This document shows positions 1 through 8,303 of a stretch of DNA of 56,759 nt, piece by piece. Position numbers and translations under genes: made by a program. Below the pieces are notes generated by a model, which was given only the letters and a program-made list of their open reading frames with translations, searched no databases and was not told where the DNA came from. Source of the DNA: Pseudomonas sp. K2I15. GTDB taxonomy: Bacteria; Pseudomonadota; Gammaproteobacteria; Pseudomonadales; Pseudomonadaceae. The stretch lies in the NCBI RefSeq assembly GCF_002204795.1, contig NZ_NIXO01000042.1, positions 1-56,759 of the forward strand. Reading direction: 5' to 3'. The first letter of the stretch is position 1, and the number at the start of each line of letters is the position of its first letter.

Positions 1-402
1 GGGTTGGGACACGCGCACTTCGCCGGGCTGCACCTTTAGCCGATAGATATCGCGCCGCACGCCCGCCGGGCAATCCGCAAGCAGTGTCGCCGCGTAGTGG
101 GCATTTTCGGAATAGGTCGTCAGCCCCTCATTGGCGCGAATCACCCTCAGGTGCTGCTGGGGCTGTTCGAAGAACCGGGTCACCTGTAAGCCCATCGCCG
201 TGGCCAGCGACCACAGGGTTTCAATGCTCGGGTTGCCGATCCCTGACTCCAGCTGCGACAAGGTCGACTTCGCCACCCCGGCGCGCTTCGCCAGTTCGGT
301 CAACGAAAGCCCGGCGCACTGGCGTTCGCGTTTGATCGACAGGGCCAGCAGGTCGATTCGGCTCGGTGTGTTGCTGATCGGGTTGTTCGTTATATCGGTC
401 AT
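1..402 (-). CDS. XRE-family regulator with cupin domain (3' part missing)
   Basis: The frame is open from the window edge to an ATG at 402, so only the first 134 codons are present. Residues about 17-75 form a lambda-repressor-like helix-turn-helix, with the core LTELAKRAGVAKSTLSQLES followed by NPSIETLWSLATAMG. After it comes the start of a sensor region (FFEQPQQHLRVIRANEG, later VQPGEV) typical of XRE regulators with a C-terminal cupin. Such proteins usually repress a divergent or adjacent transporter or catabolic gene in response to a small ligand bound by the cupin. The first residues of the cupin are visible; the rest lies beyond base 1. Its target cannot be told from here, because the region upstream (403-709) holds no convincing gene. 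Confidence 0.85.
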   Translation of the reverse strand, partial: MTDITNNPISNTPSRIDLLALSIKRERQCAGLSLTELAKRAGVAKSTLSQLESGIGNPSIETLWSLATAMGLQVTRFFEQPQQHLRVIRANEGLTTYSENAHYAATLLADCPAGVRRDIYRLKVQPGEVRVSQP

Positions 403-495
403 TTGTTTCTTAAATCATCCTGAATTGGATTGACGCACTGCTGCCTATTGTTCAGCATAGCAATCATTCGTTCATTATAAAATCCGAGTCGCCGA

Positions 496-645
496 ATGAT
501 CTGGTTCGTGTTCCACCTCTACTACCACTGGTTGTGGCTGCTCTGGCGGGCGCTGTTCTACGACCTCGAAGGGTGGCGCAGCCTGTTGGTGGCGACTCAG
601 TTGGGGCAGCAACATTGCCTGCGGCTATTTTGCGGGCCGCTATGA
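496..645 (+). CDS. Possible 49-residue Trp/Leu-rich ORF, perhaps a gene remnant
   Basis: An ATG at 496 opens 49 codons ending in TGA at 643-645. The product begins MIWFVFHLYYHWLWLLW and is rich in Trp, Leu and Tyr, so it could form one short membrane segment. It has no clear ribosome site and I recognise no family. It sits divergently from the XRE-cupin regulator, where a regulated transporter gene would be expected, so it may be the remnant of one. The rest of 403-709 holds only the presumed promoter region and no other credible gene. Confidence 0.2.
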   Translation: MIWFVFHLYYHWLWLLWRALFYDLEGWRSLLVATQLGQQHCLRLFCGPL

Positions 646-709
646 TTCCTTTTCGCCTCTCTTCATGATCGGGCTATGATCGGCGAATCTGAACCGGACG
701 CCCTGACCT

Positions 710-1573
710 ATGGCCGTTGACCTGCAAGCCCTCTATCCCAAACTGATCCACCTGATGCTGGATACGGTGTTTGTTGTCGACAGTGAAAACCAGATTGTGT
801 TTGTGAGTGATGCCTGCGAAGCGTTGCTGGGTTACCGCGCCGACGAGCTGACCGGCACCCTGATCACCGACTACATGCACCCTGAGGACCTGGCGCGAAC
901 CCGCGCCTCGATCGTGCGGGTCATGAATGGCAAACCTCACGTCGACTTCCGCAACCGTTATATCCGCAAGGATGGCAGCGTCGTGCACATCCTGTGGGCG
1001 GCCTTCTGGTCTGAAGAGGTAGGCGCGCGGATCGGTGTTGCGCGGGACATCACGGCCCTTACGCAAGCTGAGGAGGAGTTACGTTTTCTTGCTCATCACG
1101 ATCCGCTGACGGCCCTCACCAACCGGTCGCTGTTCAATGACCGACTGGATGTGGCCCTGCAAGCAGCAGAGCATCACAACACCACGCTGGCGTTGCTCTT
1201 TCTGGACGTCAATGACTTCAAGGGCATCAACGACGTGCATGGCCATGCCGTAGGCGATCGTGTGCTCTGCGTGATTGCACGACGGCTGGAAGGCTGCGTG
1301 CGTGAGAGCGACCTGGTGGCCCGGATGGGCGGTGATGAGTTCACGGTGCTGCTGACGGATATCCAGTCGCAGGACGCCGTTTCCGGGAAGGTGGGGCAGA
1401 TACTCGCGGTCATGGCCGAGCCGCTGGGCGCTGAGTTTGGCGGGCTGAAGATGCCATCCTGCAGTATCGGCGTGGCCTTTTATCCGGCGGATGGGGAGGA
1501 TGCCGACACGCTGCTCAGCCATGCGGATGGGGATATGTACCGGATAAAAAGGCATCGGTTTGCTGCGCAGTGA
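710..1573 (+). CDS. PAS-GGDEF diguanylate cyclase
   Basis: 287-residue soluble protein predicted to make cyclic di-GMP from two GTP. Residues about 10-115 are a PAS sensor (VFVVDSENQIVFVSDACEAL, then the PAC-like end RKDGSVVHILWAAFW). Residues about 122-283 are a GGDEF domain starting LAHHDPLTALTNRSLFNDRL. The catalytic signature is intact at residues 207-211 (GGDEF). An RxxD inhibitory site (RESD, residues 198-201) lies five residues before it, so product feedback inhibition is expected. There is no EAL domain and no membrane segment. It is transcribed alone and converges on the sheath-fusion gene that ends at 1599. The input signal is unknown. Confidence 0.92.
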   Translation: MAVDLQALYPKLIHLMLDTVFVVDSENQIVFVSDACEALLGYRADELTGTLITDYMHPEDLARTRASIVRVMNGKPHVDFRNRYIRKDGSVVHILWAAFWSEEVGARIGVARDITALTQAEEELRFLAHHDPLTALTNRSLFNDRLDVALQAAEHHNTTLALLFLDVNDFKGINDVHGHAVGDRVLCVIARRLEGCVRESDLVARMGGDEFTVLLTDIQSQDAVSGKVGQILAVMAEPLGAEFGGLKMPSCSIGVAFYPADGEDADTLLSHADGDMYRIKRHRFAAQ

Positions 1574-1598
1574 TGAGCCTGTCGGGTTCGTGGGCCTC

Positions 1599-3050
1599 TC
1601 AGGTCGGCAAGCTGATCACCAGACGAATCGAGGCCGTTAGCCCTTGCAGTTGGAAATGCGGCCGCAGCCATACCGTCGCACTATAGCTGCCGGGGGCTGT
1701 GGGTACATCCGTGACGCTGACCAGTGCGTGCCGCAACGGATAGGTTGCTTCGATGGAGGGGGAGGCATTGTCGTCGATCAAAACGTACTGGCTGATCCAG
1801 TTATTTAGATAAGACTCCACATTGCTATGCGTCATGAAGCTGCCGATTTTGCTGCGCATGATGACTGTCATGTAAAGCGCAAAGCGCGATGCATCCAGCA
1901 AGCAAGGCAGGCTTTGTCCGCCAGCAAATACTGCCTCATCGCTGTCGGGCCGATGAGTCAGTGCAATAAAGCCCAAGGCGCCGAGCGAGTGTGCATTTGC
2001 CGCGGTTATCGCCACTTCTGTCGGGCAGGTAGCGACGGGAAAACCGTCGGTAACCAACGTTTCGGGCCACCAGCGATGCTGGGCGAAGGCATCGACAATG
2101 CGCCGGGTAAGTAACCAGGCGGCGTTGCCCCACAGGCCGGCCGAACATTCATGGAATGACGGCAGGCCCGCAGCCGGGTTGTTGATTGGGTCGTAAGGGC
2201 GCCTGCACAGATAGCGTGGCAGGGTCAGATAGAGAGACCGCGAACCCTCGGCGCTCTGCAAGGCGCGCCAATCAGCCATTGCATCGCTCTGCAACGTCAA
2301 GGCCAGATTATTCACCTTGTTCAGGTCTTCGAAGGATTGCAGCCCGATCAATTGGGCGTTGGCCGCGGCAATGAAGGGCGCATGCACAGCCTCGGCGATG
2401 GCGGACAACTGACCCAGCATCGAGATGTCTGCCGGGCTGCGGCCGAACTCGAAATCGGCCATCACTACGCCGAAGGGTTCGTCGCCAGCGTTACCGGCCT
2501 GCAAGAGCAGCTTGAACAAGGCGCTTTGGTCGAACGTCACGGCAGCCTCAAGCTCCAGGCGCAACGCTTCCTGGGTCACGTCAAGCAGGCGAAACGTCAC
2601 TGCTGTGGCGGTCCTGGTGTTGATGAGCAGTTGATGGAGGCCGCGCCAGGAGGCTTCGAGTTTTTGCAGTTCTGGTGCGTGCAGAATCAGGTTCAGTTGC
2701 GCGCGCAGGTACTGGTCGAGTTCATCGAGCCCTATGAGGTCTTCGATTTGGTCGGCGATATGACGCGGGTTGAAGTCGTTGAGGCTCTTGAAGGAGAGGT
2801 TGACCTGGCGAGCGCCGCCCGGATTTTCAACGGTGAAACTCAGCCGAGGATTGATTGCCGCCAGGACTTGGTCAAAGGTGCCATGGTCGATGGAGGTGAA
2901 GCCACGCTCAGCCAGCGCGGTTGGCTGGGCGGCGGCTGCATTGCCGGAGAGGTCCGCAAGAATGCCCACCACCAGGGGCAACTCCTGCTTCTCGACGTTA
3001 CCACCTGTCTGCACGTCATAGGTGATGTGCACCCGTACCTGACCCGTCAT
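1599..3050 (-). CDS. Orphan TssB-TssC type VI sheath fusion protein
   Basis: The ATG at 3050 is chosen because AAGGAG lies seven bases before it; the frame is open further upstream. The 483-residue product joins two sheath families. Residues about 5-108 resemble TssB (ITYDVQTGG, ELPLVVGILADLSG, FDQVLAAINPRLSFTV, NLSFKSLNDFNP). From about 109 to the end it follows TssC: LNLILHAPELQKLEASWRGL, FGVVMADFEFG, HAPFIAAAN, LWGNAAWLLTRRIVDAF, SKIGSF, and a C-terminal VWLRPHFQLQGL. In ordinary systems these are separate genes of roughly 165 and 495 codons whose products interlock to form the contractile sheath. Here the TssB C-terminal part and the TssC N-terminal region, which carries the ClpV recognition helix, appear to be lost. 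No other type VI gene lies nearby. Whether it still assembles is unknown. Confidence 0.85.
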   Translation of the reverse strand: MTGQVRVHITYDVQTGGNVEKQELPLVVGILADLSGNAAAAQPTALAERGFTSIDHGTFDQVLAAINPRLSFTVENPGGARQVNLSFKSLNDFNPRHIADQIEDLIGLDELDQYLRAQLNLILHAPELQKLEASWRGLHQLLINTRTATAVTFRLLDVTQEALRLELEAAVTFDQSALFKLLLQAGNAGDEPFGVVMADFEFGRSPADISMLGQLSAIAEAVHAPFIAAANAQLIGLQSFEDLNKVNNLALTLQSDAMADWRALQSAEGSRSLYLTLPRYLCRRPYDPINNPAAGLPSFHECSAGLWGNAAWLLTRRIVDAFAQHRWWPETLVTDGFPVATCPTEVAITAANAHSLGALGFIALTHRPDSDEAVFAGGQSLPCLLDASRFALYMTVIMRSKIGSFMTHSNVESYLNNWISQYVLIDDNASPSIEATYPLRHALVSVTDVPTAPGSYSATVWLRPHFQLQGLTASIRLVISLPT

Positions 3051-3336
3051 GCCGCTCTCCTTAAGGCGGGGCCGAGACCGATCACAACGGCGACGTACGT
3101 CAAGATAGGGGCCAGTTCGAACATCGCGGGTCATCTCAAGATTGGAAACGGCCTCCAGTAATCCTCATCCAGTGCGTTAACGCAATACAGCAGAGTTGGC
3201 TGCTTTCGGCCCCGCGCCGTAGACGAGAAAAACCTTCAAAGACTGCATTCCTTGCAGGAATGTAGCGCATGAAATTAATGAATTTTTATTATCCCAGAGC
3301 ATGGGATAGCTTGATTTGAGGACTTGGAGAGTTACC
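3051..3336. promoter_or_regulatory. Divergent intergenic region with two small hairpins
   Basis: This 286-base stretch separates the divergent sheath-fusion and methyltransferase genes and must hold both promoters. Two short inverted repeats are visible: CATTCC (3246-3251) with GGAATG (3257-3262), and ATCCCA (3291-3296) with TGGGAT (3302-3307), the latter just before the methyltransferase start. Between them lies an A+T-rich run that would suit a promoter. I see no gene here. Confidence 0.35.
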
Positions 3337-4053
3337 TTGAAATCATCCCCGCTCAACGCTGCTGAAAAGTTTGATACCTCACGCGCCAGTGAATACGCAA
3401 GGCAGAGCCGTATCGCATTGGCAGGCTATGACGCGTGCCAGGACCTCGCAGCATGCATGCTCGCGGCAAGCCTGGGTGAGAGAACATCGGCAAAGATACT
3501 GGTCGTCGGCGCGGGCGGTACGGCGCAGGAGATTATTGCGATGGCCGCGCTGGAGCCAGGTTGGCACTTCACTGCGGTCGATCCCTCCGAGCCGATGCTG
3601 GGGGCTGCGACGCAGCAGTTAGCGGCAAACAACCTGCTTGAAAAAACGGTCATACATCTTGGAAACGTTGAAGACCTGGCCGCAGACGAATCATACGACG
3701 CAGCCACGTTGATCGGCGTACTCCATCATCTTGATGGTGATGACGCCAAGCGACAAATCCTGCGCTCCATTCGGGCCCATCTAAAACCGGGTGCACCGCT
3801 GATTGTCGCGGGGAATCAATACGCTTATGCCAGCCAACCGTTATTGCTGGCGGCCTGGGGGCAACGGTGGCGGCAGCATGGCGCCAGCCCGGAGGAGGTG
3901 AAGATCAAGCTCGGGAAAATCCTCCAGGGGGCTGACCCGCCGCATTCCGAGGCGGCGGTTCAGCAACTGCTGCATGATGCTGGGTTCGGGGACACTACCC
4001 GGTTCTTCAGCAGTCTTTTCTGGAGCGCCTGGCTGACTTGCAAAGCAAGTTAG
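3337..4053 (+). CDS. Class I SAM-dependent methyltransferase
   Basis: The frame opens at a TTG at 3316, but a second TTG at 3337 has GGAG seven bases upstream and is preferred; it gives about 238 residues. The Rossmann SAM site is visible: motif I ILVVGAGGTAQEI, motif II acidic residue in FTAVDPSEPMLGAA, and VLHHLDGDDAK followed by HLKPGAPLIVAG. This is the UbiE/methyltransf_25-like arrangement, and such enzymes methylate small molecules. The substrate is not evident. It stands alone, divergent from the type VI sheath fusion. The end of the gene is followed within 20 bases by a copied scrap of the GST gene (4072-4109). Confidence 0.8.
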   Translation: MKSSPLNAAEKFDTSRASEYARQSRIALAGYDACQDLAACMLAASLGERTSAKILVVGAGGTAQEIIAMAALEPGWHFTAVDPSEPMLGAATQQLAANNLLEKTVIHLGNVEDLAADESYDAATLIGVLHHLDGDDAKRQILRSIRAHLKPGAPLIVAGNQYAYASQPLLLAAWGQRWRQHGASPEEVKIKLGKILQGADPPHSEAAVQQLLHDAGFGDTTRFFSSLFWSAWLTCKAS

Positions 4054-4071
4054 GCACCGAGGCACCCTATG

Positions 4072-4109
4072 CTTCACTTCGCAAACGCATACTCCCCGCC
4101 CTGTTCCAG
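4072..4109. repeat. 38-bp direct repeat, left copy (GST 3'-end duplicate)
   Basis: These 38 bases, beginning CTTCACTTCGCAAACGCATA, recur at 9281-9318 with a single mismatch (G here, A there). The right copy is the last codons and stop of the GST gene; the left copy has no GST gene attached. The two copies bracket 5.2 kb carrying the oxidoreductase operon and its TetR regulator. A duplicated gene 3' end on both sides of a block is the pattern left by site-specific integration or by an unequal exchange. Just beyond the left copy is GTGTCTGACCCCGACTTTAA, a motif type often found near decayed mobile DNA. Confidence 0.75.
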
Positions 4110-4184
4110 TGAAAATCGGGGTAGGGCCACATTTAAAATAATGGTGTCTGACCCCGACTTTAATGGAGTGATAGGGACGGGCAG

Positions 4185-5183
4185 CTATTTGACTTTAACG
4201 ATGACCTTGCCCTTTGACCTTCCTTGTTCGACATAGCTCAAGGCGTCGGCTGTCGACTCGAAAGGAAACGTTCGGTCGATCACCGGTTTTATAATGCCGG
4301 ACTCGATAAGCGCCGTTATCTCACCTAGTTGGGCGCCACTGGCACGCATAAATACGAACGTATAGCTGATATTCTTTTTGCGTGCTTTTCTGCGGATACC
4401 GCTGCTCAACATCCGCATAACCAGGCCCAGTACCCAGGGCAGTTTTTGCTCTTGTGCAAACTGTGGAGTCGGTGGCCCCGAGATGGAGATGAGCTGACCA
4501 CCCGGCTTCAGAATAGTGAGCGATTTTTCCAGCTCATCAGCGCCCAGGCTATTCAATACGACGTCATAGTCTTGCAGGACACTTTCGAAGTTTTGCTTCT
4601 TGTAGTCGATGACAACGTCTGCTCCCAGTGCCTTGACCCAATCCACATTACGGGTGCTGGTGGTTGTCGCGACGAAGGCGCCCAGATGCTTGGCGAGCTG
4701 GATGGCAAGGGTGCCTACGCCACCGGAGCCTGCGTGGATAAACACCTTCTGCCCTTGTTTCAGCCTGGCGGTTTCAACCAACACTTGCCATGCCGTCAGC
4801 GCAACCAGCGGGAGGGAGGCGGCCTCTTCCATGCTGAGGTTATTAGGTTTCAACGCCAGTGCGTCTTCATGTACCGCAATCAGCTCGGCGAATGTGCCTA
4901 TGCGCGCTTCAGGAGGGCGTGCATAAACCTCATCACCCGGCTTGAAGCGCCGCACAGAAGACCCTACGCTAACCACCACTCCCGCCAAGTCATTACCCAA
5001 TATCAACGGAAATGAATACGCCAGGATCAGTTTGAATTCGCCTGTACTTATTTTCGAGTCCAGCACGTTGACGCTTGCGGCATACACCTGAATAAGAACG
5101 TCATGGGCACCCACTTCAGGGGCGGGTACCTCGCTGATACGTCCGTTCTTTTTACCGTAACGGTCAATTAAAAATGCCTTCAT
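4185..5183 (-). CDS. NADPH:quinone-oxidoreductase-like zinc-free MDR enzyme
   Basis: 332-residue medium-chain dehydrogenase/reductase. The N-terminal GroES-like barrel (APEVGAHDVLIQVYAASVNVLD, then FPLILGNDLAGVVVSVG) precedes a nucleotide-binding fold with HAGSGGVGTLAIQLAKHLGA at about residues 150-170. Structural zinc cysteines are absent, as in the quinone oxidoreductase and enoyl-reductase branch. It probably reduces quinones or alpha,beta-unsaturated carbonyls with NADPH. It is the last gene of a four-gene minus-strand operon (old yellow enzyme, SDR, hydrolase, this gene) that faces a TetR repressor. That context suggests a role in handling reactive electrophiles. Confidence 0.85.
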   Translation of the reverse strand: MKAFLIDRYGKKNGRISEVPAPEVGAHDVLIQVYAASVNVLDSKISTGEFKLILAYSFPLILGNDLAGVVVSVGSSVRRFKPGDEVYARPPEARIGTFAELIAVHEDALALKPNNLSMEEAASLPLVALTAWQVLVETARLKQGQKVFIHAGSGGVGTLAIQLAKHLGAFVATTTSTRNVDWVKALGADVVIDYKKQNFESVLQDYDVVLNSLGADELEKSLTILKPGGQLISISGPPTPQFAQEQKLPWVLGLVMRMLSSGIRRKARKKNISYTFVFMRASGAQLGEITALIESGIIKPVIDRTFPFESTADALSYVEQGRSKGKVIVKVK

Positions 5184-5224
5184 GGTGATTCAATTCTCAT
5201 GGCTTTTAAGGGGAATAAGCCGCT

Positions 5225-6094
5225 TCAGTGATCCAGGAATGCCGTTACTTTCATCACGAAGTCCGCATGATGTTGAAACATGCCGCCGTGCCCGGCGTCT
5301 TCGTAAATGACCAACTGTGAGTTTGGGATCCGGCTTGCCAAGTCGATGGAGTTCACCGTCGGAACCATGATGTCGGTATCACCGTTGGCAATCAGCGTCG
5401 GTACCTGTATGCGACTAAGGTTTTGCGCAGGCTGCCTGCCCCATGCATGAATGGCTTTCAACTGCCGCATAAACGCGGTTGGCGTAGGGTTTTTAACTCG
5501 GTCCGTCTTGCGCTCTTTCAAGCGCTTCAGAAAATCCTTGGCGGCCCGCCGACCATTGGCTGTCGAGGTGAAGAATAGGTAGGTCTTTGGATCGCGCAAC
5601 GTCAGCAAGCCTTTAAGCATCAGCGGCCAAGACACTGACCAGACTTTGTCGATGCCGTGACCGCCGGCGGGCCCCGTGCCGGTCAGTATCAGTTTGCGCA
5701 CAAGGTCAGGCGCGTTCAGCACGATTTCCTGGGCCACAAACCCGCCAAGGGAAAACCCCAGCAGGTCGACTTTTTCAAAGCCCAGCGCACGTATCACTGC
5801 GATGGCATCGTTTGCCATTTCACTGACCGTTGTCGGGGCGATACCACCTGAAGCGCCGACTCCTCGATAGTCAGTGGCGATGATGCGTCTGCTGCTTGCG
5901 AGCCCGTCCATGATCCCAGGGTCGAAGTTGTCCAGCACGGCGCCCCAATGATTCAGCAAAACCAGCGGCAATCCGTCGTTGGGGCCCATGTCTCGGTAAG
6001 CGAACGCCGTTCCATTGGCCTTGATCCATTGATTCGCTGCATTGACGAATCGAGTGGGCGATCCGCTTTGAGTTTTCGTGTTTTGAATAGGCAT
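5225..6094 (-). CDS. Alpha/beta-fold hydrolase
   Basis: Serine hydrolase of the alpha/beta fold, 289 residues from the ATG at 6094. An alternative GTG at 6172 would add 26 residues but has no visible ribosome site. Visible motifs are LVLLNHWGAVLDNFDP (the oxyanion-hole region, where HG is replaced by HW), the nucleophile elbow LLGFSLGGFVAQEI, an aspartate in ANGDTDIMVP, and the catalytic histidine in EDAGHGGMFQHH. This set matches haloperoxidase- and esterase-like hydrolases that cleave small esters or lactones. It is the third gene of the operon, 41 bases upstream of the MDR gene. The substrate is unknown. Confidence 0.85.
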   Translation of the reverse strand: MPIQNTKTQSGSPTRFVNAANQWIKANGTAFAYRDMGPNDGLPLVLLNHWGAVLDNFDPGIMDGLASSRRIIATDYRGVGASGGIAPTTVSEMANDAIAVIRALGFEKVDLLGFSLGGFVAQEIVLNAPDLVRKLILTGTGPAGGHGIDKVWSVSWPLMLKGLLTLRDPKTYLFFTSTANGRRAAKDFLKRLKERKTDRVKNPTPTAFMRQLKAIHAWGRQPAQNLSRIQVPTLIANGDTDIMVPTVNSIDLASRIPNSQLVIYEDAGHGGMFQHHADFVMKVTAFLDH

Positions 6095-6178
6095 GTTGGC
6101 CCCGTGATTCAGGTCGAAAAGCTGCAAGTCAGATCGCCGTTGCAGGCGCTCCAGTGCCAGCGCTTGCTTCACGATGTT

Positions 6179-6967
6179 TTACGTCTTGGCTTTATATCGC
6201 TCGGCGACATCGGATTGCCGAATCTGCGACAGTAAGCCCTGGCGTGCAGCCTGCAAGGCATCCCAGCAGGCGGCATCCTGCAAGGGGGGAATAGTTACCG
6301 GCTCGCGACGATCAAAACCAACCAGCGCCGCATCGACTAGATCACCCACTTCCATGACGTCAGCCAGGGTATTGATGTCGATACCTGCCCGCTCCCAGAT
6401 TTCGGTACGCGTGGCGGCTGGCAAGACGGCTTGCACATAGACACCCTTGGGCGTCAATTCCAAGCTCATACCTTGTGATAGAAACAGCACAAAGGCCTTA
6501 GTGGCACCGTAGACCGTCATGCCGAACTCCGGTGCCAGGCCAACCACTGAACCTATGTTGATAATCGCGCCGTCTCCAGCTTGTGCCAGCCGTGGGGCGA
6601 TAGCGCTGGCAAGTCGGACCAGGGCAGTAGTGTTGAGCGTCACCAAATGAGCAACGCTGTCGGTTGACTGTTCGATAAAGCTGCCGGATTGCGCCGCGCC
6701 AGCATTGTTTACCAGGATACCAATGCTGGCATCATCGCGAAGGCGTGTCTCGACGGTCGCCAAGTCACTGCTTTGGGTCAAGTCAGCCTGAAGTACATCG
6801 ATGGCGACATTGTGTTTTTCCCGCAGCCCCTCTGCGAGAGCGTCTAACCGATTCTTGTCGCGGGCTACCAGTATGAGGTTGTGCCCGCGTTGTGCGAAGC
6901 GCTCGGCATACGTGGCGCCGATGCCAGTGGAGGCGCCGGTAATGAGAACGGTAGTAGGGATACTCAT
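6179..6967 (-). CDS. SDR-family NAD(P)-dependent oxidoreductase
   Basis: 262 residues from the ATG at 6967; the frame is open 13 codons further. Classical short-chain dehydrogenase features are present: cofactor loop TGASTGIGATYAE, NNAG (NNAGAAQSGSF), the catalytic serine in GSVVGLAPEFG, and YGATKA with the Tyr-x-x-x-Lys pair. It reversibly oxidises an alcohol or reduces a carbonyl. It lies second in the operon behind the old yellow enzyme. An ene-reductase, an SDR and an MDR reductase in one operon point to stepwise reduction of unsaturated carbonyl compounds. Confidence 0.87.
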   Translation of the reverse strand: MSIPTTVLITGASTGIGATYAERFAQRGHNLILVARDKNRLDALAEGLREKHNVAIDVLQADLTQSSDLATVETRLRDDASIGILVNNAGAAQSGSFIEQSTDSVAHLVTLNTTALVRLASAIAPRLAQAGDGAIINIGSVVGLAPEFGMTVYGATKAFVLFLSQGMSLELTPKGVYVQAVLPAATRTEIWERAGIDINTLADVMEVGDLVDAALVGFDRREPVTIPPLQDAACWDALQAARQGLLSQIRQSDVAERYKAKT

Positions 6968-7038
6968 GGCTTGATTCTCTGCTGTGGATGTCGATTGGCG
7001 ATTCACATGTGTCGCTGGAAAGCGCGCAAAGGTGATAT

Positions 7039-8139
7039 TCAGTGGTTGCCTTGGCCGTCTTCAGTAAGCGTCGGGTAGTCGATGTAGCCAGCTGCGCCGC
7101 CGCCATACAGAGTGGTCGGGTCGAATGCGGATAAAGCGGTATCGGTCTTGAGTCGCTCTACCAAATCAGGGTTACCAATAAACGGACGTCCGAAGGCGAT
7201 GAGGTCGGCTTTGTCTTCGATCAGTGTCGAGGTGGCCAGACTCAGGTCGTAGCCATTGTTGGCGATGTAGGTGTTATTGAAGCGCTGACGCAAGGACCCG
7301 AAGTCGAACGGCGCAACCTCGCGCGGCCCGCCGGTGGCGCCTTCGACCACATGCAGGTAAACCAAGCCCAAGGCGTTGAGTTGTTCGACGAGGTAGTCGA
7401 ATTGAGCTTGCGGGGCGGTGCTGGAAACACCATTGGCGGGGGACGTTGGAGACAGACGGATACCTGTTCGCTGCGCACCGACTTCACTCACTACCGCCGC
7501 TGTGACTTCCAGCAGAAGGCGGGCACGATTTTCAACCGAGCCACCGTAGGCATCCGTGCGCACATTCGCACCATCCTTGAGGAACTGGTCAAGGAGGTAG
7601 CCGTTCGCGCCATGGATTTCTACGCCATCAAAACCTGCAGCAATTGCGTTTGATGCGGCTTGGCGAAAGTCGTTAACGATTCCAGGTAGTTCGCTGATGT
7701 CAAGAGCTCGAGGTTGCGAAACATCTACGAAACTGTTGTTGACGAAAACTTTCGTCGCTGGGCGAATCGCAGAGGGGGCCACCGGTGCTGCGCCATTGTG
7801 CTGAAGGTCTGTATGGGACACGCGTCCGACATGCCATAGCTGCAGGAAAATACGTCCGCCCTTTGCGTGAACGGCTTCTGTGACCGTACGCCAACCGTCT
7901 ATCTGCGCCTGCGTATAAATCCCGGGCGTATCTTGATAGCCCTGTCCTTGCTGCGAGATCTGTGTGGCCTCGGAAATCAGCAGCCCCGCGGATGCTCTCT
8001 GACTGTAATAGGTCGCAGCGAGCTCGCTCGGAACAAAGCCTGCCCCAGCGCGGTTTCGCGTCAATGGCGCCATTACAATTCTGTTGGAAAGCGTCAGTGA
8101 GGCGAGCGTGTAGGGTTCAAACAAGGTCTTGTCGTTCAT
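7039..8139 (-). CDS. Old yellow enzyme-type alkene reductase (NemA-like)
   Basis: FMN-dependent ene-reductase, about 366 residues from the ATG at 8139; a TTG at 8163 is an alternative. The TIM-barrel signatures are clear: LSNRIVMAPLTRNRA at the N terminus, LQLWHVGRVSH, FDGVEIHGANGYLLDQFL with the His-Gly-Ala-Asn ligand set, and the C-terminal LIAFGRPFIGNPDLVERL. It reduces activated C=C bonds and often nitro compounds with NAD(P)H. As the first gene of the operon it starts about 160 bases from the divergent TetR gene. In Enterobacteria nemA is likewise controlled by the TetR-type repressor NemR, which supports electrophile sensing here. Confidence 0.9.
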   Translation of the reverse strand: MNDKTLFEPYTLASLTLSNRIVMAPLTRNRAGAGFVPSELAATYYSQRASAGLLISEATQISQQGQGYQDTPGIYTQAQIDGWRTVTEAVHAKGGRIFLQLWHVGRVSHTDLQHNGAAPVAPSAIRPATKVFVNNSFVDVSQPRALDISELPGIVNDFRQAASNAIAAGFDGVEIHGANGYLLDQFLKDGANVRTDAYGGSVENRARLLLEVTAAVVSEVGAQRTGIRLSPTSPANGVSSTAPQAQFDYLVEQLNALGLVYLHVVEGATGGPREVAPFDFGSLRQRFNNTYIANNGYDLSLATSTLIEDKADLIAFGRPFIGNPDLVERLKTDTALSAFDPTTLYGGGAAGYIDYPTLTEDGQGNH

Positions 8140-8210
8140 ATCGATTTCATACTCGTTGATCAATGACGGGGATCTGCGCCAGTAGCAAAGGCTTGCGGTA
8201 ATGGATTTAT

Positions 8211-8271
8211 GATGTCAGTCATAATCAAAGTCGTCAACAACTTTGATTATGATCGACATCATAGTATGATG
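8211..8271. promoter_or_regulatory. Large palindromic operator between OYE operon and tetR
   Basis: A 12-bp perfect inverted repeat, CATAATCAAAGT (8220-8231) and ACTTTGATTATG (8240-8251), is centred at 8235.5. It extends outward to GATGTC (8211-8216) and GACATC (8255-8260), giving a 50-base dyad. A second dyad, CATCAT-AGT-ATGATG (8257-8271), abuts it. The position between divergent genes fits a binding site for the TetR-family protein encoded at 8304, controlling both directions. Confidence 0.7.
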
Positions 8272-8303
8272 AGGCAATTGTTTAAGAGGCATAGGGGCGA
8301 GAA

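Noticed and set aside
4140..4166. GTGTCTGACCCCGACTTTAA near 4145 and GGTCTGACCCTACTCTTTAA near 25210
   Set aside because: They resemble a motif often seen by decayed mobile DNA, but the match between them is partial and I cannot define an element.
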